This document shows, piece after piece, positions 24,973 through 34,854 of a DNA stretch of 64,000 bases. A program made the position numbers and the translations under genes. The DNA lies in the NCBI RefSeq assembly GCF_027359395.1, contig NZ_CP114778.1:1798001-1862000 (forward strand). Reading direction: 5' to 3'. The notes beneath the pieces were generated by a model, which was given only the letters and a program-made list of their open reading frames with translations, was not told the DNA's origin and ran no database searches. Origin of the DNA: Prochlorococcus marinus str. MIT 1013 (lineage in GTDB: Bacteria; Cyanobacteriota; Cyanobacteriia; PCC-6307; Cyanobiaceae). Position 1 is the first letter of the stretch; every line of letters begins with the position of its first letter.

Positions 24973-26868
24973 ATGAGTGATTCTAGCAAAGGTTTTAATG
25001 AAAAGAAAATAACTAGCAGAGAAAAGACATTCCCTGTCCCATACCCATTAAAAACTAACAATAAAGAAAACATTAAATCGAGAAATCGATCTAAACAATT
25101 GTCTAAGGAAGACATTATTAGCAATGCATTTAAATTTCATTCAATAGGAAATATAAATAATGCAGTAAAATATTATAAGATGTTTATTAATAAAGGTTTT
25201 GAAGATCCAAAAGTATTTTTGAATTACTCAATTATATTACAAGATCTTGGTAGGCTAGAAGAAGCAGAGATGACTTTACGGAAAGCCATCAGATTGAATA
25301 CTGATTATCCAAAAGCTTACTGTAATCTTGCTACTGTTTTACAAGAACTTGGTAAATTTAAGGAAGCAGAAATATCCTGCAATAAAGCCATTAAGTTAGA
25401 TCCTAATCTTGCTGAGGCCTATTATAATCTAGCTAACATCCTTAAAGATATTGGGAAGTTAGAAGAAGCAGAGAAATATGCACTAAGGGCAATAAAGTTA
25501 AAGCCTGATGTTGGTATTTTTTATTCATCTCTTGGATCTATTCTAAGAGAAAAAGGAAATTTAGAGAAGGCTGAAGTGGTAATACGCAAGTCTATAGAGT
25601 TAAATCCTGAACATGCCATATCATATTCCAATCTAGGATGCATATTAAGAGATTTAGGAGAAATTAAAGAAGCTGAAAACTATGCTCTTAAAGCAAGTGA
25701 AATGAAACCTAACTCCTTCGATATACTAATTAATTTGTCATCTATTTTCAAGGATATTGGAAAAATAAAAGAAGCTGAATTATCTATACGTAAAGCAATT
25801 AAAATAAAGCCTAATAATTCAAAAGCATATAGTAATCTTGGGTGTATATTACTTGATTTAAATAAATTAGAAGAAGCAGAATTTTTTACTCGTAAAGCTA
25901 TTGAAATTGAACCTGAATTTATAGATGCCCATTTACACCTCTCTCATATTCTTCTCAGATCTATGAAATTCCTCGAAGGTTGGGATCAATACGAATGGAG
26001 ATGGAAAATAATTAGACACTTTAAAGTGAAAAATAAATTAAAGACTTCTAAACCTGAATGGAAAAGAGATATGAAACAACGAGTTTTGTTGTGGCCTGAG
26101 CAAGGGCTAGGTGATGAAATATTATTTTTATCGTTATTACCTGATATGTTAAAGTTAGTAGACAAATTAATTGTTCAAGCGGATAAAAGATTAATTCCGC
26201 TTTTGAAAAGATATTTTAATCAAGAAATTGAGTATAAAGAGAGAGGTAATTTAATTGATGAGGCTGAATATGATTGCCAAATATCTATGGGATCTTTACC
26301 AAGAATTCTAAGACCAACTCTTAAAAGTTTTCAATGCTCAGAAAAAAAATATTTAGAATCTAATAAAAAAAGATCTAAGGAATTAAGAGACAATCTTATA
26401 AAAGATCAGCAAAAAAAGCTTTTTGGGATCTCATGGAAAACAAAAAATATAGAATATTTTAATAGTGAAATATCATTAGAAAAGTTAATTTTAGCTATTA
26501 ATTCATCTAATATTTGCTTTGTAAGTCTTCAATACGGAGATGTTAAAGAGGAAATCAATAACCTAAGGTTAAAACATGGTATTTGTGTAAATGAAGTTGA
26601 AGAGATTGATAAGTTTAATGATATTGATGGTTTATCTTCATTAATAACTGCTTGTGATGAGGTGATAAGTATTGAAAATTTAACTGCCACACTTTCAGCA
26701 TCCCTAGGTGTAAAGACGAATGTTTTACTTCCCACTTCTTGTTATTGGCCTTTTGGTTCTAATGAGATTGAATGCTATTGGTTCTCTTCAATGAAACTCT
26801 TTAGGCAAAATGAATTTGGTATTTGGGATGAACCATTAAATAAAATAAAGAAGGAGTTACAAAAATGA
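24973..26868 (+). CDS. TPR protein with glycosyltransferase-like C-terminal domain
   Basis: A 631-aa protein. The N-terminus contains KTFPVPYPLKTN (about residues 18-29), then about eight TPR units of 34 residues (AYCNLATVLQELGKFKEAEI, AYYNLANILKDIGKLEEAEK and others) up to about residue 325. A linker WDQYEWRWKI is followed by LLWPEQGLGDEILFLSLLPDM, the sequence typical of TPR proteins that carry a GT-B, heptosyltransferase-like domain. Members are thought to act on glycans or proteins, but no acceptor can be named. The N-terminal leader and first repeats are closely similar to those of the protein at 60158-62488. Flanked by a gene-poor region on both sides, as in an island. Confidence 0.8.
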   Translation: MSDSSKGFNEKKITSREKTFPVPYPLKTNNKENIKSRNRSKQLSKEDIISNAFKFHSIGNINNAVKYYKMFINKGFEDPKVFLNYSIILQDLGRLEEAEMTLRKAIRLNTDYPKAYCNLATVLQELGKFKEAEISCNKAIKLDPNLAEAYYNLANILKDIGKLEEAEKYALRAIKLKPDVGIFYSSLGSILREKGNLEKAEVVIRKSIELNPEHAISYSNLGCILRDLGEIKEAENYALKASEMKPNSFDILINLSSIFKDIGKIKEAELSIRKAIKIKPNNSKAYSNLGCILLDLNKLEEAEFFTRKAIEIEPEFIDAHLHLSHILLRSMKFLEGWDQYEWRWKIIRHFKVKNKLKTSKPEWKRDMKQRVLLWPEQGLGDEILFLSLLPDMLKLVDKLIVQADKRLIPLLKRYFNQEIEYKERGNLIDEAEYDCQISMGSLPRILRPTLKSFQCSEKKYLESNKKRSKELRDNLIKDQQKKLFGISWKTKNIEYFNSEISLEKLILAINSSNICFVSLQYGDVKEEINNLRLKHGICVNEVEEIDKFNDIDGLSSLITACDEVISIENLTATLSASLGVKTNVLLPTSCYWPFGSNEIECYWFSSMKLFRQNEFGIWDEPLNKIKKELQK

Positions 26869-26983
26869 GTTTTGCCTAAGAGCTCTAAATACTTCTTATA
26901 TTAATAAGAGTAAAAACTATATCGAAATACTTAAACCTGTTGAGGAGATATTATCAAAACTGATAAGAAATAAGAATGACTAA
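26861..26983 (+). pseudogene. Possible gene remnant after the TPR gene
   Basis: In a frame different from the TPR gene, codons up to TAA 26981-26983 read as a plausible protein end: LRALNTSYINKSKNYIEILK then PVEEILSKLIRNKND. It has no start codon of its own. The pattern resembles the C-terminus of TPR-linked sulfotransferases, but the similarity is weak and based on memory only. It may be the end of a gene whose body was lost. Confidence 0.25.
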
Positions 26984-27142
26984 TTAATACAGGCAAGAAG
27001 CCTTTCCCAGTAGATAAGACACAAATAAACTTACAGAACTGGGGGAGGTTTGAAGAAAAACATCCCAAGACCTTCGCAGGTATGTATCAGTTCTCGGTTT
27101 CTCAAGGCGAATAAATAATTATTCTAAAAACAAGAAGATCAA

Positions 27143-27352
27143 ATGAGAACACAAGGCATTTACATAAATGTTTCACGCAGAAATGATGACCTACCTCAAT
27201 TAATTCAGGAGTATTCAGAACAGTTCAACCTATCCAAACCAGATACGGTTGCTGAGAATTTTAGAGCATATCCAAAACTTCTCAGAATCGCCTCTAATGC
27301 CCTTGTTTTTCACGGAAGGTATATTCTGTTTCCCTTTAAAACGCTATATTGA
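27143..27352 (+). CDS. Small hypothetical protein
   Basis: A 69-aa frame beginning MRTQGIYINVSRRNDDLPQL. Mixed polar/hydrophobic, no cysteines, ends in an aromatic-rich tail. No strong ribosome binding site (AAGAAGATCAA precedes). No family recognised; could be a fragment of a larger lost gene. Confidence 0.35.
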   Translation: MRTQGIYINVSRRNDDLPQLIQEYSEQFNLSKPDTVAENFRAYPKLLRIASNALVFHGRYILFPFKTLY

Positions 27353-27394
27353 TAGGCGATTAGAGCATAGTGAAGTAGATAGTAAATAGGCATT

Positions 27395-27416
27395 AAAAAA
27401 GCACCTTTCGGTGCTT
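27395..27416 (-). terminator. Terminator after tRNA-Phe
   Basis: On the minus strand AAGCACC-GAAA-GGTGCTT followed by a T-run lies six bases downstream of the tRNA-Phe CCA end. Confidence 0.75.
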
Positions 27417-27421
27417 ATTAA

Positions 27422-27497
27422 TGGTGCCAGGACCCAGATTTGAACTGGGGACACGGCGATTTTCAGTCGCCTGCTCTACCAACTGAGCTATCCCGGC
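27422..27497 (-). tRNA. tRNA-Phe (anticodon GAA)
   Basis: Complete cloverleaf on the minus strand: acceptor GCCGGGA/TCCTGGC, D arm AGCTCAGTTGGTAGAGC, anticodon loop CTGAAAA with GAA, T arm with GTTCAAATC. The CCA end is encoded (27422-27424). Confidence 0.96.
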
Positions 27498-27636
27498 TTG
27501 TCTTCTAATAATGTACCAATTCATTAGTACCTTATTGAAAAATAAATTGAAATCTCCTTAATTTCCTTCCCTCTCATTGAAGAGGTAATTTGAAAATATT
27601 GAGAAATCTAGCTTTTTTGTCTCTTTGCAGTAAATT

Positions 27637-27906
27637 TTATTTCGAGGGAATAGCTTTAATCATCTTAACCAAAGTTTTATGTGCATCTGAACAGTCTTTA
27701 AGAATATGATCAAACTTTATGTCTAATATTTTATCATCAACTTTAAGCTGAATTGATTCTGGACAGAGGCTAATAATTCTTGCTGATCTAAAACTTTTTA
27801 TGTTCCCGTAATATTCTGCATATGCATTTACTGCGTCTTGGTGGTCTTTATTCATGTGATTGCATATTCTTTTACTTGACTCTTTAGTGATGGGTTCGGA
27901 ATTCAT
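27637..27906 (-). CDS. DUF2470 family protein
   Basis: An 89-aa protein with the DUF2470/heme-utilisation-like pattern ICNHMNKDHQDAVNAYAEYY (the conserved NHMNxDHxDA) and a C-terminal beta-alpha segment. Related domains are found at the C-terminus of heme oxygenase-like and pyridoxamine-phosphate-oxidase-like proteins and are linked to heme/tetrapyrrole handling. Here the domain stands alone. It lies between tRNA-Phe and the FGGY kinase on the same strand. Confidence 0.8.
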   Translation of the reverse strand: MNSEPITKESSKRICNHMNKDHQDAVNAYAEYYGNIKSFRSARIISLCPESIQLKVDDKILDIKFDHILKDCSDAHKTLVKMIKAIPSK

Positions 27907-27991
27907 GAATCTTTGTTTGGATAATTAATTCAACTATTAATTAATAAGCTAGTTAAATTTTTATCAATTGAGTTTAAAACTTTTCAAGATT

Positions 27992-29239
27992 TTAATTCTT
28001 TATTGATAATAAGGCTTTTAATGCAATACTCGCTACTCCTGCTGCAGGTGGCCTGTTACATATTTTTATTGGAATGCCAATTTCTCTTTCTCTTATTTTC
28101 TTCCAAGTAATATTTTTTGCACCTCCACCAATGGTAATTATTTGTCTAGGTAAATCAGCTCCTAATTCATGAAGTTTTTGCCAGCCTCTTGCTTCAATTT
28201 TAGCTAAACCTTCAAATAATGCATGAAGATAAAGAGAATCACTGACTGGTCTTGGCTCAAGTTTAGGTTGTAAATTGGGGTCGTCTACGGGAAACCTTTC
28301 TCCCGGATTTGATAGTGGAAGAAGATTTAATCCTGTTGATTTATTAGGATTTATTTGTTTGCTTAATTCCTCAATATATTCAAGATTAAAGAAATCTAAT
28401 AGTATTGCAGCCCCAGCATTAGATGCTCCACCAGATAGCCAATTTCCTAATAATTTATGATTTGAGATCCCTTTACCTGAAAGGGACTCACTAACAAACT
28501 TCTTAATGACTATTGTGCTGCCAAGGATTGTTATCCCATCATTCTTATTAGGAAAAGTAGCTAAAACTCCCGCATTGGAATCTGTCGTCCCTGCTATTAC
28601 TTGAAGATTCTTAGGTAAATTTAATTCATTGGCTTTTTTAGTACATATATTTCCCATGATTTGACCTGAAGGGATTATTTTAGGAAGACATTTTAACCAT
28701 TTTAAATTTTGAAAACTCTCTGGCCATGAACTATTTGATATTTCCCAACCCATCCTAATATTGTTACCTTCTTCTCCATAATCCCAATTATTGATAAGCC
28801 ATCCACTAATCCAATCTGCTTGGTGCCTTAAGATTATTTCATTACCGTATAAGTCTAAAAGTCTTAGTGCTCTCCCAACGCTTCCACTGATACTTGAGCC
28901 GGCACATTCTTTTGTAAATAGCTTTTCAAGCACGTATTCATATTCAGCACAGGATAAAAAATAAGGTAGAGCTTTTCCTATAGGCGCTCCATTTTTTTTG
29001 CATGCTAAAAGTGTTCCGGATGTCCCAGCTACTGAACAGGAAATCAACTTTTCCTTTAGATCTTTTGGAATTTCTTGTATTAGAGCTTTGAGGCTATTTA
29101 TCCAGTCTTCTGATATCTCAAGACCTTTAGAGTATGTTTTCGAAGATGTGAACAGTATTTTTTTTTTAGTATTAATGACTGCAATTCTTACTCCCGATGT
29201 ACCAAGATCAATACCGAGTACAAGAGAACTATTTAACAT
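27992..29239 (-). CDS. FGGY-family sugar kinase (probable ribulose/xylulose kinase type)
   Basis: A 415-aa kinase of the actin/hexokinase fold. N-terminal phosphate loop LGIDLGTSGVRIAV (residues about 8-21), AGTTDSNAGVLAT in the middle, and C-terminal ATP site ITIGGGAKNITWKKIRE. The size is short for the family (usually 480-520) and matches the cyanobacterial/plant group shown to phosphorylate D-ribulose (SePSK-like); the exact substrate is inference. It lies 17 bases downstream of metK on the same strand. Confidence 0.82.
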   Translation of the reverse strand: MLNSSLVLGIDLGTSGVRIAVINTKKKILFTSSKTYSKGLEISEDWINSLKALIQEIPKDLKEKLISCSVAGTSGTLLACKKNGAPIGKALPYFLSCAEYEYVLEKLFTKECAGSSISGSVGRALRLLDLYGNEIILRHQADWISGWLINNWDYGEEGNNIRMGWEISNSSWPESFQNLKWLKCLPKIIPSGQIMGNICTKKANELNLPKNLQVIAGTTDSNAGVLATFPNKNDGITILGSTIVIKKFVSESLSGKGISNHKLLGNWLSGGASNAGAAILLDFFNLEYIEELSKQINPNKSTGLNLLPLSNPGERFPVDDPNLQPKLEPRPVSDSLYLHALFEGLAKIEARGWQKLHELGADLPRQIITIGGGAKNITWKKIREREIGIPIKICNRPPAAGVASIALKALLSIKN

Positions 29240-29256
29240 TTTTTGATTAAAATCTT

Positions 29257-30486
29257 TTATATGAGCAAACTTAGTTCTTTTGCTTTTTCAGATACATCTT
29301 CCCATGGAAGAGCAATATCAGTTCTTCCAAAATGACCATAAGCTGCAATATCCCTATAAAAACGTCCTCCTCTAAGCATAGGAAGTTCTTGCAGGTTAAA
29401 AGATTCCATAATTGCTCCTGGCCTTAAATCAAAATGTTCTTGAACAATTTCAGTTAAGTCAGCGTCTGAAACTCTACCTGTGCCATAAGACTCCACAAGT
29501 ATTGATACTGGTTTGGCTACACCAATTGCATAACTTAGTTGGACTTCAACTTTTTTTGCAAGATTTGCTGCAACCAAAGCCTTCGCTACAAATCTTGCTG
29601 CATAAGCTGCTGATCGATCAACTTTTGTAGGATCTTTCCCAGAAAAAGCCCCACCCCCATGGCGAGCATATCCACCGTAGGTGTCTACAATTATTTTTCG
29701 ACCCGTGAGTCCAGCATCTCCTTGAGGTCCACCAATGACAAATTTCCCTGTTGGATTTACTAGAAAGCGTGTAGTTTCTAGTGAAGGTTTTAAAGCAAGA
29801 TCCTCTGTGGCTGGCTCAACAACCAATTTCCATAGGTCTTGTGCAATTCTTTTTTGGATTTCCTCTTCAAGAGTTATTCCATCGACTTCTGATTTGTGCT
29901 GAGTAGAAATCAGTATTGTGTCTATGGAGCAGGGGACTCCGTTGTCGTACGAGACACTTACTTGGGTTTTTCCATCAGGTAAAAGATAATCAATTAATTT
30001 TTGATGCCTAACTGATGCCAACCGTCTTGCTAGCCGGTGAGCGAGACTGATTGGCAATGGCATCAGTTCAGGAGTCTCGTCACAAGCAAAACCAAACATA
30101 ATTCCTTGATCACCAGCACCAACTTGATCTAAAGGATCTGTTGAATGATCTTCAGCTTCATCTACTCCTTGAGCAATATCTGAAGACTGTTGGTCAAGTG
30201 CAACTAAGACTGCACAACTATTTGCATCAAATCCACCAGCACTTGCACTTTCATAGCCAATGCTTTTGATGACTTCTCTAACAAGCTTATTGAAATCAAC
30301 TTCCGCTTTAGAAGTTATTTCTCCAGTTATTAGGCATAAGCCAGTATTTACTACTGCCTCACATGCAACCCTACTTGTTGGATCTTCAGTTAAGAGAGCA
30401 TCTAAAACAGCATCACTTATTTGATCGCAAATTTTATCAGGATGTCCTTCTGTTACCGATTCAGAGGTAAAAACGTATCTACTCAT
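29257..30486 (-). CDS. metK: S-adenosylmethionine synthetase
   Basis: A 409-aa enzyme making SAM from methionine and ATP. Clear motifs: [20 protein letters not shown] at the N-terminus, [16 protein letters not shown] (adenosine binding) and [19 protein letters not shown] (P-loop-like). Soluble, homotetramer in the family. The methylthioadenosine by-product of SAM use is handled by mtnP at 6921. Full length, start [10 protein letters not shown]. Confidence 0.98.
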   Translation of the reverse strand: MSRYVFTSESVTEGHPDKICDQISDAVLDALLTEDPTSRVACEAVVNTGLCLITGEITSKAEVDFNKLVREVIKSIGYESASAGGFDANSCAVLVALDQQSSDIAQGVDEAEDHSTDPLDQVGAGDQGIMFGFACDETPELMPLPISLAHRLARRLASVRHQKLIDYLLPDGKTQVSVSYDNGVPCSIDTILISTQHKSEVDGITLEEEIQKRIAQDLWKLVVEPATEDLALKPSLETTRFLVNPTGKFVIGGPQGDAGLTGRKIIVDTYGGYARHGGGAFSGKDPTKVDRSAAYAARFVAKALVAANLAKKVEVQLSYAIGVAKPVSILVESYGTGRVSDADLTEIVQEHFDLRPGAIMESFNLQELPMLRGGRFYRDIAAYGHFGRTDIALPWEDVSEKAKELSLLI

Positions 30487-30510
30487 TGGAAATCTGAATT
30501 GAATACTACT

Positions 30511-31299
30511 TTAGGTGTTTATCTGAATATTTAATTCATTTAACTTTTCGATAATGAATTGTTTTTCAGTAAGAGTGGGAGGATTTTTCCATCCACCAGT
30601 AAAGCCAATTATTATTGGCACGTCAGCTTTTTTGGCCATTTTTAAATCAGTATCGGCATCTGAAATGAGTGCACACTCTGAAGGATTTATCTTCATTCTT
30701 TTGCAAAGTTCTATAACTGCTTTTGGGTTAGGTTTTGCCGGTTTATTCTCAGCACTCCAAAGATAATCAAATCGACCTTCCAATTTATTGCTACAAATAA
30801 ATTCTTCTATTCCTGCTTGCGTATCATTTGTCATTAATGCAATACGCACTCCATTTTTTTTTAGCGCAACTAATAGATCAAATGCCCCTGGAATTAAAGT
30901 CCTTTTTTTTTGTATATTGTCTTTATTATTAGAAAGGAAAAAATCTACTTCATCGAAGATTGTTTGACTTATTGATAGTGAATTAGACCAATCAAAACCC
31001 ATTAAAGTAAATATTGTTGCTGTAGATACTATATTTTGCTCTTTAGAAGCTACAGCCAGACATGCACTAGCGGAAAGAGCTTGATTTTGTAATCCATAAA
31101 TAGAATTAAGTAATTTTCTTAATAAAAAAATTTTAAAATAGTTTATTTTTAATTTTTTAAATTTAGCTACTGTAAACTCTACTCTGGTTTTTGCCAGTTC
31201 TAATAAGTATTGCTCACTATTGGATAATGTTCCATCCTTGTCAAATATTATTGCCTTAATAAAACCAACAGAACTATTTTTTATTAACAGCTCTGCCAT
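30511..31299 (-). CDS. HAD-family hydrolase, phosphoglycolate phosphatase-like
   Basis: A 262-aa HAD phosphatase from the Met of MAELLIKNSS. Motif I is AIIFDKDGTLSNSE (catalytic Asp pair), motif II ALMTNDTQAG (Thr/Asn), motif III around KPNPKAV and motif IV CALISDADTDLKMAKKAD. The cap is a helical C1 type. Many cyanobacterial members are annotated as phosphoglycolate phosphatase; the true substrate is not shown. A start seven codons upstream would overlap the rpsA stop; the inner start leaves a 17-base gap. Confidence 0.82.
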   Translation of the reverse strand: MAELLIKNSSVGFIKAIIFDKDGTLSNSEQYLLELAKTRVEFTVAKFKKLKINYFKIFLLRKLLNSIYGLQNQALSASACLAVASKEQNIVSTATIFTLMGFDWSNSLSISQTIFDEVDFFLSNNKDNIQKKRTLIPGAFDLLVALKKNGVRIALMTNDTQAGIEEFICSNKLEGRFDYLWSAENKPAKPNPKAVIELCKRMKINPSECALISDADTDLKMAKKADVPIIIGFTGGWKNPPTLTEKQFIIEKLNELNIQINT

Positions 31300-31316
31300 T
31301 TTATAAAAGTAAATAA

Positions 31317-32426
31317 TCAAATAGTCATTACTGCAATAGGATCTTCTCCTTCTTCGGCTTGCTCAAGAAGCATTTGTTTATATCTTGCTGCCATTTCTTC
31401 AGCTTTATCAAAAACTTTTTTAGGGTCAGTCAGCATATCTCCAGGTTCTGGTTCAAGTGCTTTTGTAGAAAGGGAAATTCGTCCTCTTTCAGCATCAAGG
31501 TCTATTATCATTACCTTCATTTGGTCATTGACGTTTAAAACAGAGTGAGGAGTTTCAATATGCTCATGACTTATTTCGGAAATGTGAAGCAATCCACTTA
31601 CACCCCCAATATCAATAAACGCTCCATAAGGTTTAATTCCTCTCACAGCTCCTACAACAACTTCTCCAACTTCAAGACGATTCATTTTCCTTTCAACCAA
31701 AGCTCTGCGATGACTTAGAACCAGCCTATTCCGTTCCTCGTCAACTTCTAAGAATTTCAAAGGTAGAAAATCAGCAACTAGTTCTTCTTTGGCCTTTCTA
31801 GTGCTTATATGGGATCCAGGGATAAAGCCTCTAAGCCCTTCTACTCGAACAAGTGCACCTCCTCTATTCGTAGCAAAAACCTCTGAATAAATTGTGGCAT
31901 CTTCTTTTTGTAATTGCCTAACTCTTTCCCAAGCTCGTTGATATTCAATTCTTCGGATAGACAACGATAATTGACCATCTTCATTCTCTTCAGTCATTAT
32001 GAAAAATTCTCTAATTTCTGAAGGTTGTAAAACATCACTCAAACCCTCAACTCTATTTATTGATACTTCTTGCATAGGCATGAAAGCTGCTGTTTTGGCT
32101 CCAATGTCAATCATTGCTCCTTTGGATTCAAGAGCAAAAACAGTTCCATTGACTATGTCACCAGGTTTAAAATTGTAGTCATATTTGCTTAGCAAAGATG
32201 CAAATTCATCAAGAGTGAAACCTGCACTTTCAAGATCACTTTTATTAATTCTGCTTGAAGAATCATCAGCAGCTGGAATGTTTTTGGGAATATCGTCATC
32301 CTTAATCTCATTGATGGAATTATCTTCAAATTCTGGACTTACGGAATTTGAGATATCTTCTTCAGGTATTGATGTTTCTGTTTCGAGATTTTTGTCTTGA
32401 ACTTTGCTTGCTGGATTTTCAGACAT
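31317..32426 (-). CDS. rpsA: 30S ribosomal protein S1
   Basis: A 369-aa S1 protein with three S1/OB domains: GDIVNGTVFALESKGAMIDIG (about residues 93-113), then the second starting near ATIYSEVFATNRGGALVRVEG and the third GEVVVGAVRGIKPYGAFIDIG. An acidic N-terminal tail of about 70 residues precedes them. Cyanobacterial S1 has three to four domains rather than six. It binds mRNA on the 30S subunit. Confidence 0.95.
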   Translation of the reverse strand: MSENPASKVQDKNLETETSIPEEDISNSVSPEFEDNSINEIKDDDIPKNIPAADDSSSRINKSDLESAGFTLDEFASLLSKYDYNFKPGDIVNGTVFALESKGAMIDIGAKTAAFMPMQEVSINRVEGLSDVLQPSEIREFFIMTEENEDGQLSLSIRRIEYQRAWERVRQLQKEDATIYSEVFATNRGGALVRVEGLRGFIPGSHISTRKAKEELVADFLPLKFLEVDEERNRLVLSHRRALVERKMNRLEVGEVVVGAVRGIKPYGAFIDIGGVSGLLHISEISHEHIETPHSVLNVNDQMKVMIIDLDAERGRISLSTKALEPEPGDMLTDPKKVFDKAEEMAARYKQMLLEQAEEGEDPIAVMTI

Positions 32427-32528
32427 GCTTGATTGGCGGTATGCCTTTTAGGACAGTGCGATAGAAATACAAAATGGCCCGCCGACCAAATTGAACTTAA
32501 ATTCTACTTTATTGATAGGTCTTTCTTG

Positions 32529-33008
32529 TTAAAGAACTGACGCTAATTGTTCTTTTTTTAGTGGTTTTAGTGAGTCAAGGGTTTTTATGAAATCATTAAT
32601 TCCATGAAACTGTCTATAAACAGAGGCAAATCTAATATAGGCAACTTCATTTATATCTTTTAAATGTGTAAGAACCATTTCTCCAATCTCATTTGTTTTA
32701 ATTTCTTTACGAACCCCTTGATGGAGTTCTAATTCTATTTCATCAACAATAAATTCAATTTTAGATCCATTTATAAGTGTTTTTTCACATGCTCTATTTA
32801 AACCACCAATTATTTTAGTTCGATTAAATAATTCTTTTGCTCCGCTTCTCTTTATCACGGTAATTGGTATAGTTTCTACTCTTTCATAAGTAGTAAATCG
32901 GAAGTCGCAATTTAAGCACTCCCTTCTTCTTCTTACGCTTCTTCCAGAATCAGCCGAACGAGATTCAAGAACTCGACTGTCTGTATTTTGACAAGATGGG
33001 CACTGCAT
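32529..33008 (-). CDS. nrdR: Transcriptional repressor NrdR
   Basis: A 159-aa regulator of ribonucleotide reductase genes. N-terminal zinc ribbon with CPSC and CLNC pairs around RRRREC, then an ATP-cone domain ([16 protein letters not shown] ... [11 protein letters not shown]). No nrd gene is in the window, so its target is elsewhere. It lies downstream of the psbB-psbT unit, separated by a strong terminator. Confidence 0.96.
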   Translation of the reverse strand: MQCPSCQNTDSRVLESRSADSGRSVRRRRECLNCDFRFTTYERVETIPITVIKRSGAKELFNRTKIIGGLNRACEKTLINGSKIEFIVDEIELELHQGVRKEIKTNEIGEMVLTHLKDINEVAYIRFASVYRQFHGINDFIKTLDSLKPLKKEQLASVL

Positions 33009-33156
33009 GCAGCCCTTTTCAATGATTTACCTAACTTTAAACATTTATTTGGCTTCTGAGAAGGGGTAGATTAAATAAAACTACTTTTTAATTAAAAAAA
33101 TTTTATTTATATTGAACTTTATAATTAATAAATTTTTTGATTTAAAGTCTAAACAT

Positions 33157-33190
33157 AAAAAAAAGCCCTGAGTTATCAGGGCTTTTTTTT
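33157..33190 (-). terminator. Terminator after psbB-psbT
   Basis: AAAAGCCCTGA-GTTA-TCAGGGCTTTT with A and T runs on both sides, eight bases beyond the psbT stop. Symmetrical, but the gene it serves is on the minus strand. Confidence 0.85.
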
Positions 33191-33197
33191 ATGTTAA

Positions 33198-33293
33198 TTA
33201 CTTATCGTACTTCGGTGGATCACGAAATGCGACAGCAAAGAAGAGCGTTACGAGTGCCAATGTAAGGATTAGCACGTAAGAGAAAGCTTCCAT
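33198..33293 (-). CDS. psbT: Photosystem II protein T
   Basis: A 31-aa single-helix PSII subunit: starts [14 protein letters not shown] and ends [10 protein letters not shown], diagnostic of PsbT. It sits at the dimer interface near D1 and CP47 and is co-transcribed with psbB, whose stop is 37 bases upstream. Confidence 0.95.
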
Positions 33294-33330
33294 CTAAGTT
33301 CTCGGTATAAGGGGGGTAAAGAATCCTGGA

Positions 33331-34854
33331 TTAAGCTCGACCAGGAACTCGGCGGGTTGATTCGTCTCCAAGTTTTTTGAAGAGACCAAACTCAACCTGA
33401 TCCCCAAGCTCTGGATCGATACCTGAGAATCTGTCGCCAAAGAGAGTCCTTGCGGCATGCCACCAGTGCCCAAAGAGGAATAACAAGCCAAAACACAAGT
33501 GTGCATAGGTGAACCATGCTCTTGGAGAGCTTCTGAATACACCATCTGACTTGTAACGATCTCTGTCAAACTTGAAGGCTTCTCCAAGTTGAGACTTTCT
33601 TGCTAGACGTTTTACTATTACTGGATCAGTAAATGTTTGACCATTTAATTCACCACCGTAAACAGTAGCTTTGACGCCAGTTTGTTCAATGGAATACTTA
33701 GCTTCTGCGCGACGGAAAGGAATGTCAGCTTTAACATTTCCATCTTTATCTTCAAGAATGACAGGGAAGTTTTCAAAGAAATTTGGAATTCTTCTTACTT
33801 CTAAGTCATTACCATCGCTATCAGTAAATGAAATGTGACCTTGCCATCCACTTGGAACTCCATCGCCGTTAACCATTGCTCCTACTCTGAAGAGACCTCC
33901 TTTAGCAGGACTATTTCCAACATAGTCATAGAAAGCAAGTTGTTCAGGGATAGCTCCATATGCTTCAGCTTTTGAGGCACCGTCATTCATAGACTCTTGA
34001 ACTCTGCGGTTGATTTCTGTTTTGAAATACCCAGAATCCCATTGATATCTAGTAGGACCAAATAACTCAACTGGTGTTGTTGCTGATCCATACCACATGG
34101 TTCCAGCGACTACAAAAGATACAAAAAGAACAGCAGCTAGAGCACTAGCAAGAACGCCTTCAAGGCTACCTAGCTTTAAAGCTCTATAAAGCCTTTCTCC
34201 AGGTCTATTGGTGATATGGAATATTCCACCAATTATTCCTAAAAGTCCTGCCCCAATGTGATTAGCGACAATTCCTCCAGCATTGAATGGATTAAATCCT
34301 TCTGCACCCCAAACTGGAGCAACTTTTTCTACATGACCAGTCAAGCCATATGGGTCAGAAACCCATATGCCAACGGTTGAGCAATGAAATGCGCCAAACC
34401 CAAAGCATGTCAAGCCAGCTAAGAAAAGATGGATCCCAAAGATTCTTGGAAGATCTAAAGCTGGTTCACCAGTGCGGGAATCTTCCCATAATTCAAGATC
34501 CCAGTATGTCCAGTGCCATACGGCAGCGAGCATCAAAAGACCACTGAAAACTATATGAGCTGCAGCAACACCTTCGAAGCTCCAGAAACCGGGGTCAATT
34601 CCGGTTGCACCGGTTATATCCCATCCGTTCCAGCTACCTGTGATTCCTAGGCGGGCCATGAAGGGCATGACATACATGCCTTGGCGCCACATTGGATTAA
34701 GTACTGGATCCGAAGGATCAAAAATGGCCAATTCATATAAGGCCATTGAGCCGGCCCAGCCGGCTAACAAAGCAGTATGCATGAGGTGCACGGCCAAGAG
34801 GCGGCCAGGGTCGTTAATAACAACTGTGTGCACCCGATACCAGGGCAATCCCAT
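33331..34854 (-). CDS. psbB: Photosystem II CP47 chlorophyll protein
   Basis: A 507-aa core antenna protein starting [20 protein letters not shown]. Six membrane helices and a large lumenal loop are visible; the sixth region ends with [20 protein letters not shown] and the C-terminus RRVPGRA. Histidines for chlorophyll binding are in each helix. Full length and near-canonical sequence. Upstream psbM is divergent at 35347. Confidence 0.98.
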   Translation of the reverse strand: MGLPWYRVHTVVINDPGRLLAVHLMHTALLAGWAGSMALYELAIFDPSDPVLNPMWRQGMYVMPFMARLGITGSWNGWDITGATGIDPGFWSFEGVAAAHIVFSGLLMLAAVWHWTYWDLELWEDSRTGEPALDLPRIFGIHLFLAGLTCFGFGAFHCSTVGIWVSDPYGLTGHVEKVAPVWGAEGFNPFNAGGIVANHIGAGLLGIIGGIFHITNRPGERLYRALKLGSLEGVLASALAAVLFVSFVVAGTMWYGSATTPVELFGPTRYQWDSGYFKTEINRRVQESMNDGASKAEAYGAIPEQLAFYDYVGNSPAKGGLFRVGAMVNGDGVPSGWQGHISFTDSDGNDLEVRRIPNFFENFPVILEDKDGNVKADIPFRRAEAKYSIEQTGVKATVYGGELNGQTFTDPVIVKRLARKSQLGEAFKFDRDRYKSDGVFRSSPRAWFTYAHLCFGLLFLFGHWWHAARTLFGDRFSGIDPELGDQVEFGLFKKLGDESTRRVPGRA

